This document shows positions 32,022-39,741 of a stretch of DNA of 40,979 nucleotides, in pieces (position 1 is the stretch's first letter; the number at the start of each line of letters is the position of its first letter). The notes under the pieces were generated by a model that saw nothing but the letters and a program-made list of their open reading frames with translations, did no database searches and was not told where the DNA came from. Position numbers and translations under genes: made by a program. The stretch comes from Candidatus Methylomirabilota bacterium (GTDB lineage Bacteria > Methylomirabilota > Methylomirabilia > Methylomirabilales > 2-02-FULL-66-22). The stretch spans positions 1 through 40,979 of the forward strand of contig JAPLLC010000113.1 of NCBI GenBank assembly GCA_026387775.1, in the 5' to 3' direction.

Positions 32022-32987
32022 CTACCCTCGCTCCCGCGCCTTCTCCCGCACCTCGGCGAGCCACGCCGGCTCTGGATGCAGATCCCGGATCCGGCCCGCC
32101 TTCGCGACTTGCCCCGGCACGTCGTGGCCGACGATCTCGGGCAGGTGGCGCGCGCACTCGAGCAGAAGCCCAAGATCGATCCCGGTGGTGAACCCCATGA
32201 CCTCCAGCATGTGGACCAGGTCCTCGGTGCACACATTGCCCGTCGCCCCCGGTGCGTACGGGCAGCCCCCCAGGCCGCCGAGCGAGGCGTCGAAGCGGTC
32301 GGCCCCTGCCTGGAGCGCCGCCAGGGTGTTTGCCAGCCCCATCCCCCGAGTGTTGTGCAGGTGGAGCGCCAGGGCCGCCGTCGGGAAACGGCGACGGAAT
32401 TCCTCTACCATACCCGCCACCTGCGCCGGATGGGCCATCCCCGTCGTATCGCAGAGCGAGATTCCCCCTGCCCCTGCCGCGAGCAGCCGCTCGCTGAAAC
32501 GCCAGACGTCGGCCTCGGCCACCAGCCCTTCCATGGGACAGCCAAAACAGGCGGAGAGGGAAGCGTTGGTGACGATGCCGCTGTGCCGCACGGCCCGGAT
32601 GGTCTCGGCGAGTTGCGCGCACGATTGCTCGCGCGTCATCCGCAGGTTGGCGAGATTGTGCGTCTCGCTGACCGACATGACGAGATTGATCTCGTCCACC
32701 TTCACGGCCAGGGCCCGCTCCGCCCCGCGCTGGTTGGGCACGAGGCACGAATAGATCACCCCCGACGCCCGCGTGATTCCCCGGAAAACCTCCTCCGCAT
32801 CGCGCAGGCTCGGTATGGCCTTTGGCGACGCGAAGGAGGTCACCTCGATCTTGGGCAACCCGGTGCGGCTCAGTTCATCGATGAGCGCAACCTTGGCCGC
32901 CGTCGGGACGAAGGTCGGCTCGATCTGGAACCCGTCCCGGGTCGTGACCTCACAGATATGGATCTGTCTTCCCTGTCCTGCGAACAT
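32022..32987 (-). CDS. HMG-CoA lyase-like enzyme (HMGL/DRE-TIM family)
   Basis: 321 residues; start ATG 32987 has AAAGGAG 5 bases upstream. The DRE-TIM barrel begins IHICEVTTRDGFQIE (Arg17, Asp18). The metal-binding HLHNTRGMGLAN, and the catalytic loop DASLGGLGGCPYAPGATGNV with its cysteine, are as in 3-hydroxy-3-methylglutaryl-CoA lyases. It should cleave a branched 3-hydroxyacyl-CoA to acetyl-CoA plus a keto acid, or a related CoA ester. The gene starts 10 bases after the CoA-transferase stop, indicating an activation-cleavage pair. Confidence 0.9.
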   Translation of the reverse strand: MFAGQGRQIHICEVTTRDGFQIEPTFVPTAAKVALIDELSRTGLPKIEVTSFASPKAIPSLRDAEEVFRGITRASGVIYSCLVPNQRGAERALAVKVDEINLVMSVSETHNLANLRMTREQSCAQLAETIRAVRHSGIVTNASLSACFGCPMEGLVAEADVWRFSERLLAAGAGGISLCDTTGMAHPAQVAGMVEEFRRRFPTAALALHLHNTRGMGLANTLAALQAGADRFDASLGGLGGCPYAPGATGNVCTEDLVHMLEVMGFTTGIDLGLLLECARHLPEIVGHDVPGQVAKAGRIRDLHPEPAWLAEVREKARERG

Positions 32988-32997
32988 GAACACTCCT

Positions 32998-34206
32998 TTA
33001 CCCGATGACCTTCTCGGTACGAAACGCGGCGATCTCCTCCGCCGAGTAGCCCAACCGCCGGAGCACCGCCTCGGCATCCTCGCCGAGCCGGGGCGCGGTC
33101 GACCGGATGCTTCCTGGGGTCTCGCTCAATTTCGGGACCACTCCAGGGACCTTCACGGTGAGACCGTCGCGGCTCACGACCTGCTCGATCATGCCGCGCG
33201 CGCCGTAGTGCGGGTCTTCGGCGATGTCCTTGGCCGAGTAGATCCGCCCCGCGGGCACCTTGGCCTTCGTCATGGCGGTCAGGATCTCGTCAAGGGGCTT
33301 GTCGGTCGTCCAGGCGGCGATGGCCGCATCGATCTCCTCGACGCGGCGCACGCGGCCCTCGTTGTGGGCAAACTCTGGGTCGCCCGCGAGATCCGACCTG
33401 CCGATGGCCTCCATCAACCGCCTGAAGATGCTGTCCCCGTTCCCGGCGATGAGGACGTACTCGTCCCCCTTGCAGGGGTAGGCGTTGGTCGGGGCGATGC
33501 CCGGCAGGGCGCTCCCCGTCCGCTCCCGGATCACGCCAAAGGCGTCGTACTCCGGCAGGAGGCTCTCCATCATGTTGAAGACGGCCTCGTACAGAGCGAC
33601 GTCGATGTACTGCCCCTTCCCCCCGTTCGCCTTCCGGTGGTACAGGGCCAGGAGGATGCCGATCACCCCGTGGAGCGCCGCCAGCGAATCGCCGATGCTC
33701 ACGCCGACGCGCACCGGGGGCCGGCCGGGCTCGCCGGTGATGTACCGGAGACCGCCCATCGCCTCGCCGATCACCCCGAAACCCGGCCGGTCCCGGTACG
33801 GGCCCGTCTGGCCGTAACCGGAGATCCGCAGCATGATCAGGCCGGGATTGAGCTTCGAGAGATCCTCCCAGCCCAGCCCCCAGCCCTCCATGGTCCCCGG
33901 CCGAAAATTCTCGATCAGCACGTCGGCCTCGCGGATGAGCTGCCGGGCGATCTCCTGCCCCTTCGGGTGGCGGAGGTCCAGCGCCACGGACTGCTTGTTT
34001 CGTGACTGCACCTGCCACCACACCGAGGTGCCCTGGTCGAGCTTGCGCCAGGTGCGGAGGGGATCCCCCTCGCCGGGCGGCTCGATCTTGATCACCTCGG
34101 CGCCGAAGTCGCCCAGCGTCTTGCCGGCGAAGGGGCCGGCGATGAGCTGACCCAGCTCGACGACCTTGACCCCTTGCAGGGGAAGCGCACCTGTTGGCTG
34201 TGGCAT
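32998..34206 (-). CDS. CaiB/BaiF (class III) CoA-transferase
   Basis: 402 residues. Class III signature regions: LQGVKVVELGQLIAGPFAGK (10-29), LGDFGAEVIKIEPP (31-44), SRNKQSVALDLRHPKGQ (68-84), ENFRPGTMEGWGLG (99-112) and Asp173 in GVSIGDSLAALHG, the residue that forms the glutamyl/aspartyl-CoA thioester. It transfers CoA from a donor such as succinyl-CoA to a carboxylic acid. Linkage with an HMGL-type lyase suggests it activates a hydroxylated branched dicarboxylic acid (hydroxymethylglutarate or citramalate type). Start is 51 bases downstream of the IclR gene. Confidence 0.92.
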   Translation of the reverse strand: MPQPTGALPLQGVKVVELGQLIAGPFAGKTLGDFGAEVIKIEPPGEGDPLRTWRKLDQGTSVWWQVQSRNKQSVALDLRHPKGQEIARQLIREADVLIENFRPGTMEGWGLGWEDLSKLNPGLIMLRISGYGQTGPYRDRPGFGVIGEAMGGLRYITGEPGRPPVRVGVSIGDSLAALHGVIGILLALYHRKANGGKGQYIDVALYEAVFNMMESLLPEYDAFGVIRERTGSALPGIAPTNAYPCKGDEYVLIAGNGDSIFRRLMEAIGRSDLAGDPEFAHNEGRVRRVEEIDAAIAAWTTDKPLDEILTAMTKAKVPAGRIYSAKDIAEDPHYGARGMIEQVVSRDGLTVKVPGVVPKLSETPGSIRSTAPRLGEDAEAVLRRLGYSAEEIAAFRTEKVIG

Positions 34207-34257
34207 GTTCCGTCTCCCTCTCCGGCGCCCGACCCGTGGACCGCGGGCTGCCGAGGA

Positions 34258-35061
34258 TTATCCGGCCCTCGACGGCCTTCGCGGATTTCCTTCCGGGCCG
34301 CGTTCGCGCCCGAGCCCGATCTCTGCGGAGATCTTCTTCGCAACGTCCAGAGTCCGTCTCGTGAACTCTCTTACCCGGGCCGGGGTGAAGCGCACCGAAG
34401 GCCCATACACGCACAAGGCGGCGACGATCTCGCCGCGAAAATCTCGAATCGGCGCCGACACCGATGAAAGAAACGCGGCGCGCTCCTGATGGCTGACCGC
34501 GTACCCCTTTTCGCGGATCTCCGCCAGCTCGCGTTCCAGCTCCCCTGCGCCTGTAATCGTGTGGGAGGTGTACCCTGGAAGTCCGGCCCTCGCGAGAATC
34601 CTCTTCTGCGCATCCTGCGGCAAGGAGGCCAGCAGCAGCTTGCCGGCGGATCCGGCATGCAGGGGATACCGCCCTCCGATGGCGAAGGATGACCTGAGCT
34701 CCTGCGCGCTTTCGCACCCTTCCAGGCAGATCCTGTGGTCTCCGTCGATCATGAACAGCATCACCGTTTCGTTCGTCTCGTCCCGGAGCGCTTTCACGTG
34801 CGGCATGGCGATGATGCGCCATTCGATGGTCGAGAGGAAGGTGCCCGCCAGCTGGAGGATCTTCGCCCCCAGACGGTGTTTCTGGTTCGCAGGGATCTTG
34901 GCCACGAGCCCTCCCTGTTCGAGGGTCGAGAGGATTCGGGACACCGTGCTCTTGGATACTCGCAGCTTTCTGGAGATCTCGGTCACACCGATGGCGGGGG
35001 TTTCGCTGGTGAAGCAGTCGAGGATTTCCAGGCTGGTCTTGACGCTCTTGGTGACGTGCAT
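34258..35061 (-). CDS. IclR-family transcriptional regulator
   Basis: 267 residues from ATG 35061 (GAGTGGAA upstream; ATG 35079 would add six residues). The winged helix covers about 1-65 (VKTSLEILDCF, IGVTEISRKLRVSKSTVSRI), followed by the IclR effector domain with EWRIIAMPHVKALRDETNETV, LHAGSAGKLLLA and GYAVSHQERAAFLSSVSAPI. Family members repress or activate catabolic operons in response to aromatic or short organic acids. It heads the CoA-transferase/lyase operon and probably controls it together with the dctP promoter. Its own promoter is overlapped by TGTTCCA repeats. Confidence 0.93.
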   Translation of the reverse strand: MHVTKSVKTSLEILDCFTSETPAIGVTEISRKLRVSKSTVSRILSTLEQGGLVAKIPANQKHRLGAKILQLAGTFLSTIEWRIIAMPHVKALRDETNETVMLFMIDGDHRICLEGCESAQELRSSFAIGGRYPLHAGSAGKLLLASLPQDAQKRILARAGLPGYTSHTITGAGELERELAEIREKGYAVSHQERAAFLSSVSAPIRDFRGEIVAALCVYGPSVRFTPARVREFTRRTLDVAKKISAEIGLGRERGPEGNPRRPSRAG

Positions 35062-35062
35062 G

Positions 35063-35131
35063 TGTTCCACTCTATGCAACGCTGTTCCAGATTCTTTCCA
35101 AGAAAATGTCGCACGGCGGGATCTCTGTCAA
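35063..35131 (-). promoter_or_regulatory. IclR-gene promoter with candidate operators
   Basis: On the minus strand TTGACA (35131-35126), 17 bases, CATTTT (35108-35103). Downstream of it lie TGGAACA twice, 20 bases apart (35089-35083 and 35069-35063), plus TGGAAA (35100-35095). TGGAAA-type half-sites occur in IclR operators, so repression by its own product is plausible. Confidence 0.5.
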
Positions 35132-35312
35132 GCACAAACCGCAGCGCGTCGGGCGCGGTCGGTTCTGGCTCCGGTCCGAACCGCAACCGGCATGCGTCAA
35201 TCTCTTTGAGCCTGTTTCGCGAGTGTGGTACAAAGGGAGCAGAGTGCGTGATCGGTCTCTCACGGCCGGAACGGAATCGCACTGTCCCTTAGTGGCGTTG
35301 CAAGCAAACTAC

Positions 35313-35470
35313 CAGCAGGCTGCTGAAAACTCACTTCTCGGCAGGCTGCTCAAAAGGGCCCAGATGCAAGGCGGCCCGCGAAGGGCCGAGTGAGGCGTAC
35401 ATCTGGTACGCCGCAGCGAGTGCCCGAGCGGGCCAACGCCGCAGATGGGTCTTTTTCAGCAGCCTGCTAG
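35313..35470 (+). repeat. Interspersed palindromic repeat, copy 4 (extended form)
   Basis: It begins CAGCAGGCTGCTGAAAAC at 35313, has a second end GCAGGCTGCTCAAAAGGGCC at 35341, then the inner palindrome GGCGTAC-ATCTG-GTACGCC (35394-35412), and ends CTTTTTCAGCAGCCTGCTAG. Unlike the other three it does not touch a stop codon but abuts the start region of the DUF1232-J-domain gene, whose ribosome site AGGTG begins in the terminal CTAG. Confidence 0.9.
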
Positions 35471-35479
35471 GTGTCCGAC

Positions 35480-35932
35480 ATGTGGCCCCTGCGACAATTG
35501 CTGGCGATTCTGGCCGCGGCGGCGTACGTCATCAGCCCGGTGGACCTGGTGCCCGACTTCATCCCGGGGTTCGGGTGGCTGGATGATCTCTTTGTGGTCG
35601 GAGCGCTCGTCTGGTATCTCAGATCCCAGCAGCGCGGGCGGCCTCTCTGGGATCTCTTTCGCCGCCGGATGGGCGGCCCCTTCTCCCCGCCTCCGGGCGA
35701 GCCCCGGTCCGACGATCTCGCCGGGGACTTCAGCCGGATGGACCCCTACGCCATCCTCGAGATCTCTCCCCGGGCCTCGCCGGAAGAAATCAAGGTCGCC
35801 TACAAGCGGGCCGTGGTCCGCTACCATCCCGACAAGGTGGCCCACCTGGGCAAGGAATTCCAGGACATGGCCCACCAGAAGATGCTGGCGATCCAGCGGG
35901 CCTACGAGACGCTCCAGGGGGGCGGGCTGTAG
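35480..35932 (+). CDS. DUF1232 (YkvA-like) membrane segment fused to a C-terminal J-domain
   Basis: 150 residues from ATG 35480 (AGGTG 6 bases upstream; GTG 35471 is an alternative). The N-terminal half is DUF1232: [20 protein letters not shown] (15-34) with a membrane-associated [13 protein letters not shown]. Residues 88-148 form a J-domain, [23 protein letters not shown] with the HPD tripeptide at 116-118, which stimulates Hsp70 ATPase. The protein would tether a DnaK-type chaperone at the membrane. Its Shine-Dalgarno region comes partly from repeat copy 4. Confidence 0.88.
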   Translation: MWPLRQLLAILAAAAYVISPVDLVPDFIPGFGWLDDLFVVGALVWYLRSQQRGRPLWDLFRRRMGGPFSPPPGEPRSDDLAGDFSRMDPYAILEISPRASPEEIKVAYKRAVVRYHPDKVAHLGKEFQDMAHQKMLAIQRAYETLQGGGL

Positions 35933-35957
35933 CGCGCACGGGCACGCGCCAAACTCC

Positions 35958-35985
35958 TTGCATTGCACGGCGAGTTCACTATACT
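35958..35985 (+). promoter_or_regulatory. Promoter for the glycosyltransferase-like gene
   Basis: TTGCAT (35958-35963), 16 bases, TATACT (35980-35985). The -10 matches 5 of 6 positions, the -35 only 3. It lies 21 bases before the start codon at 36007. Confidence 0.5.
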
Positions 35986-36006
35986 TACTGCCACCCTGGG
36001 AGACCC

Positions 36007-37176
36007 ATGGCCCACGTCGTCGCCTACATCACCGGACATGGATTCGGCCACGCCACTCGCATGGCGGCCGTGATCGGGGCATTGACCGAGCGCCGCCCCG
36101 ACCTCGCGGTCAGCCTCGTCTCCACCGCGCCGGAATGGCTCTTCCGGCTGAACCTCTCCGTTCCGTTTCGCGTCCGCGCCCGGGCGCTGGACGTGGGGGT
36201 GATCCAGCGGGACTCCATCCACCTGGACTCCCCCGGCACGCTGGCGGCCTGCGCGCGAACCCAGGAGCGGCAGGACGCGCTGATCGAGGAGGAGGCGGCC
36301 GTCTTGCGCCGGGAGGCGGTGGACCTCGTGGTCGCCGACATTCCGCCGGCCGCGTTTCCCATCGCCAGGCGCGCGGGGGTGCCCGGCGTGGGGATCAGCA
36401 ACTTTTCTTGGGACTGGATCTACGCCGACTATGCGCGGAGCCTCCCTTCCTACGCTCCGCTGGTGGGGGCGATCCGGGAGGCGTACGGGCAGGCGGACCT
36501 GTTTCTGCGCCTGCCGTTTCACGGACCGTGCGACGCCTTCCCGGTCGTTCGCGACATCCCCATGATCGCGCGCCGGTCCCGTCGATCCCGGCAGGAGATC
36601 CGGCAGCGGCTCGGTCTGCCGGAGACTCGTCCGGTGATCCTCCTCTCGTTCGGCGGTTTGGACATCCAGGGCATCGATTTCGATCGCGTGGAGCGACTCA
36701 CCGAGTACCTGTTCTTGACCACCCAGGCCCCGCCTCGCCCGGTCGCGAACCTGCGTGCCGTGGCGCTGGACGGACTGCGCTACGAGGATCTCGTCGCCCA
36801 GGCCGACGCCGTGATCACCAAGCCGGGCTACGGCATCGTGTCGGACTGTCTCGCGAACCGGACGCCGGTTCTGTACACGTCCCGGGGCGAGTTCGCCGAG
36901 TATGCCCGCCTGGTGGAGGGGCTGGAACGTTTCGGCGTCTCCCGCTTCATCGGGAATGCGGACCTGCTCGCGGGCAACTGGCGGGACGCGATCGCGGCGC
37001 TGCTGGGACAGCCGCGCTCTTGGACGGATCTGCCTGCAAACGGCGCCGACGTGGCGGCCGAGATCCTAGAGACGTTCCTGCGGCCCGGGCTCCCGGGCCG
37101 AGGCGAGACCGAGCCGCAGCTCCTGCGGGCCGTCGGACAGGCAACGGCAACGCAATGCGGAAGCCCACACTCGTGA
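36007..37176 (+). CDS. GT-B glycosyltransferase-like protein (arabinokinase N-domain / MurG-like)
   Basis: 389 residues. An N-terminal GHGFGHATRMAAVIGALTER loop (10-29), a central SNFSWDWIYADY, and the C-terminal nucleotide-sugar-binding part VILLSFGG and DAVITKPGYGIVSDCLANRT with PVLYTSRGEFAEY resemble the glycosyltransferase-like domain found on plant-type L-arabinokinases and MurG-like proteins. No kinase domain follows. Ligand and reaction are unknown. It starts a likely operon with the response regulator 14 bases downstream. Confidence 0.78.
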   Translation: MAHVVAYITGHGFGHATRMAAVIGALTERRPDLAVSLVSTAPEWLFRLNLSVPFRVRARALDVGVIQRDSIHLDSPGTLAACARTQERQDALIEEEAAVLRREAVDLVVADIPPAAFPIARRAGVPGVGISNFSWDWIYADYARSLPSYAPLVGAIREAYGQADLFLRLPFHGPCDAFPVVRDIPMIARRSRRSRQEIRQRLGLPETRPVILLSFGGLDIQGIDFDRVERLTEYLFLTTQAPPRPVANLRAVALDGLRYEDLVAQADAVITKPGYGIVSDCLANRTPVLYTSRGEFAEYARLVEGLERFGVSRFIGNADLLAGNWRDAIAALLGQPRSWTDLPANGADVAAEILETFLRPGLPGRGETEPQLLRAVGQATATQCGSPHS

Positions 37177-37189
37177 AGGAGAGGAAGGG

Positions 37190-37612
37190 ATGGCCACCCC
37201 GACAGAAGGACGTTCGCCCGCCGTGCTTCCCTCTGCGCTCGTCGTGGACGATCAACCGTTTTTCACCACCATGCTGCGGACCGTTCTGGAGCAGCAGGGG
37301 TTCCGCGTGTTCGTGGCCAACAGCGGACCGGACGGGTTGAAGCTGGCCAAGAAGAACCTGCCGGACATCATCGTTCTGGATATCGAGATGCCGGGCATGG
37401 ACGGCTTCGCGGTCTGCCAGAAGATCAGGGAAGACGCCGATATCAAGAACATCCCGGTCGTGATCCTGACAGGCACGAGTGATCCCAAGCTGAACGAGAA
37501 AGCCTTCAAGGCCGGAGCGGATATCACCGCCATGAAATCCCTGTCGGCCGAGCGGCTCGTCAACATGATCCGACTCGCCCTCAACAAGGGAAAACCGGCA
37601 GCCGGGGTGTAG
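37190..37612 (+). CDS. Receiver-only response regulator (CheY-like)
   Basis: 140 residues, one REC domain and no output domain. Acidic pair Asp20-Asp21, phospho-acceptor Asp64 (VLDIEMPGMDG), Thr94 or Thr96 (LTGT) and Lys116 (AMKS, where the usual following Pro is Ser). The ribosome site is GAAGGAGAGG. Such single-domain regulators act by protein contact. No histidine kinase is nearby, so the signal is unknown. Confidence 0.92.
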   Translation: MATPTEGRSPAVLPSALVVDDQPFFTTMLRTVLEQQGFRVFVANSGPDGLKLAKKNLPDIIVLDIEMPGMDGFAVCQKIREDADIKNIPVVILTGTSDPKLNEKAFKAGADITAMKSLSAERLVNMIRLALNKGKPAAGV

Positions 37613-37675
37613 CGCGGGGGCCGGCCGGCCGGCAGCCAATCACCGAAACAGGTCTTGACTGGAAAGGAGTGGGCC

Positions 37676-38974
37676 GTGGCACTGCTCGCCAAGCGCGTCG
37701 GACTCATCGATACCGAGAATGCCTTCAAGGTCGGGCCGTACATCCGCCTGCTCGAGGAGCAGGGCAAGCGCGTGATCAAGTGTAACCTGGGCGAGCCGGA
37801 CTTCCCCATCCCGAAGCCCATCAAGGACGAGGTGAAGCGGCAGATCGACCTGGATAACACCCACTACTGCGACCCCCAGGGGATCCTGCCGCTGCGCAAG
37901 GCGGTGGCCAACTACTTCAGCGAGACCCGCGGGATCACCGCCACACCCGACCGCGTGGTGGTCTTCCCCGGGGCCAAGCCGCCCATCGGCTTCTCCCAGC
38001 AGACCTACTGTGACCCGGGGGACGAGGTGGTCTACCCCAGCCCCGGCTTCCCCATCTACGAGTCGTTCATCCGCTACGTCGGGGCCGTCCCCAAGCCCGT
38101 CTATCTGGACGAGCAGAGGGGCTTCAGCCTGACGGGCGAGGAGCTGGCTCCGCTCCTCTCCGAGCGGACCAAGCTGATCTACCTCTGTTTTCCCTCGAAC
38201 CCGACGGGCGGCGTCGCCTCCCAGGAGCAGCTGAAGGGCATCGCCGAGGTCATCCTCCAGCGCTGCAGGAAGGATGTGCGGGTCTACTCGGACGAGGTCT
38301 ACGAGCACATCCTCTTCGACGGAAGCAGGCACGCCAGCATCATCTCCTGCCCGGGGATGGCCGAGCGCACGATCCTGGTGGGCGGCGCGTCCAAGAGCTT
38401 CGCCTGGACGGGCGGCCGGATCGGCTGGGCCCTGCTCCCGACCGCCGAAGAGGCGGAGCAGTTCCGGACCCTGAACATCAACTACTTCTCCTGCGTCCCC
38501 GCCTACAACCAGGAGGGGTGCCGGCTCGGGATCGAGTCCCCGCTGATCGGCCCCGAGGTCCAGAAGATGGTGGCGGCCTTCCAGGCCCGGCGGGACGTGG
38601 TCGTGGCGGGGCTGAACGCCATCCCCGGCATTCGCTGCCAGAACCCGAAGGGGGCCTTCTACGTCTTCCCGAACATCGCCGGGGTATGCCAGAACCTGGG
38701 CATCCTGGACGCCTTCCGGGGCCTGCCCGAGGACGTCAAGAAGCGGACCAGCCCTTCAACCCTCTTCCAGATGTTCCTGCTCTTCGAACACCAGGTGGCC
38801 ACCTTGGACCGCAAGTCCTTCGGCCGGATCGGCACGGAGCATCTCCACTATCTGCGGCTGTCCATCGCCACTGATATGGATTCACTGAAGGAGGGGCTCA
38901 CACGGATCGCGGCGGCGGCGAGGGATACGGAAGGCTTCGGTCGGTTCATCAAGCGGGGGGATCGCCTGTTCTGA
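37676..38974 (+). CDS. Class I/II PLP-dependent aminotransferase
   Basis: 432 residues from GTG 37676 (AAGGAG 6 bases upstream; TTG 37655 gives seven more residues). PLP-binding features: CNLGEPDFPIPKPI, an Asn in FPSNPTGG (about Asn175), Asp206 and Tyr209 in VYSDEVYEHI, Lys240 in GGASKSFAWTGGRIGW, and an Arg in LRLSIA for the substrate carboxylate. The family includes aspartate and aromatic aminotransferases; a lysine-rich, longer C-terminal half makes exact specificity uncertain. It overlaps the next gene by one base (TGATG). Confidence 0.9.
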   Translation: MALLAKRVGLIDTENAFKVGPYIRLLEEQGKRVIKCNLGEPDFPIPKPIKDEVKRQIDLDNTHYCDPQGILPLRKAVANYFSETRGITATPDRVVVFPGAKPPIGFSQQTYCDPGDEVVYPSPGFPIYESFIRYVGAVPKPVYLDEQRGFSLTGEELAPLLSERTKLIYLCFPSNPTGGVASQEQLKGIAEVILQRCRKDVRVYSDEVYEHILFDGSRHASIISCPGMAERTILVGGASKSFAWTGGRIGWALLPTAEEAEQFRTLNINYFSCVPAYNQEGCRLGIESPLIGPEVQKMVAAFQARRDVVVAGLNAIPGIRCQNPKGAFYVFPNIAGVCQNLGILDAFRGLPEDVKKRTSPSTLFQMFLLFEHQVATLDRKSFGRIGTEHLHYLRLSIATDMDSLKEGLTRIAAAARDTEGFGRFIKRGDRLF

Positions 38975-39741
38975 TGGAATTGCCGACCCCCTCAAGAGGC
39001 CTCGCGGTGCGGTCGGCGCTCCGGACGGGGTGCCGCCTCTGGCCCATCGTCTTGCCGATGCTGATCCTGGTCTCCTCCGCCCAGGCGGCCTTCACCCTCA
39101 GCGGCCTTTCGATCGACGATTCCGCCACCCGGAACATCGTGGAGGGGCGCACCCTGGCCCGGGATCTGCCGCCCGTCCGCTTCCCCGGCACGGCCAGGAC
39201 CGCCGACTGGCTGCTCGACCGGCCGGCGCTCGCCGCCACGCTGGCGCGCCACCTCTACCCGCCGCTGGAGCGGTACCACGTCACACCGCAGGAGAACGGC
39301 ACCTACGAGGTGAGCGACCTGGGGGCGCTCCGAGGCTCCTTCCGGCTGGTGGCGCGGGGGGAGAAGCGCCGGGTGTATCTGTGCCAGGGCGAGTTTCGAT
39401 CCCTGGCCCACATCTTGAAACTGTCGGGAGGGATGGTCTTCACGCTGGAGTTCCGGGACCTGCAACAGGGGGGCGAGGCCTACCTGGAGATCGTCCCGCA
39501 GATGTACCTCCGTCTGGACAACATCGTGGCGCACGGACTCCTGAAGCTGCTCTCGCCCCTGATCAACGGCATCATCGACCGCCGGGTCGGCAACCTGACG
39601 ACGGCGACCCAGGTCGTCGGCGAGCGGATGACCCGCGATCCCGCGGGACTCTACCGCGAGATGCGCTCCTGGCCGGACGTCAAGCCCGAAGAGCTGGAGG
39701 CGTACCGCCAGGCCTTTCTCCCCGACGAGGGAACGCGATGA
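38974..39741 (+). CDS. Exported protein of unknown function
   Basis: 255 residues. A long N-terminal region includes a signal sequence WPIVLPMLILVSSAQAAF (about 23-40, cleavage after AQA). The mature protein has an arginine-rich beta-sheet-like middle (YEVSDLGALRGSFRLVARGE) and a helical end (NIVAHGLLKLLSPLINGIID). I do not recognise a family. It starts one base inside the aminotransferase stop and ends four bases into nagZ (ATGA), so all three are co-translated. A periplasmic or outer-membrane partner of cell-wall recycling is possible, but only by location. Confidence 0.75.
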   Translation: MELPTPSRGLAVRSALRTGCRLWPIVLPMLILVSSAQAAFTLSGLSIDDSATRNIVEGRTLARDLPPVRFPGTARTADWLLDRPALAATLARHLYPPLERYHVTPQENGTYEVSDLGALRGSFRLVARGEKRRVYLCQGEFRSLAHILKLSGGMVFTLEFRDLQQGGEAYLEIVPQMYLRLDNIVAHGLLKLLSPLINGIIDRRVGNLTTATQVVGERMTRDPAGLYREMRSWPDVKPEELEAYRQAFLPDEGTR

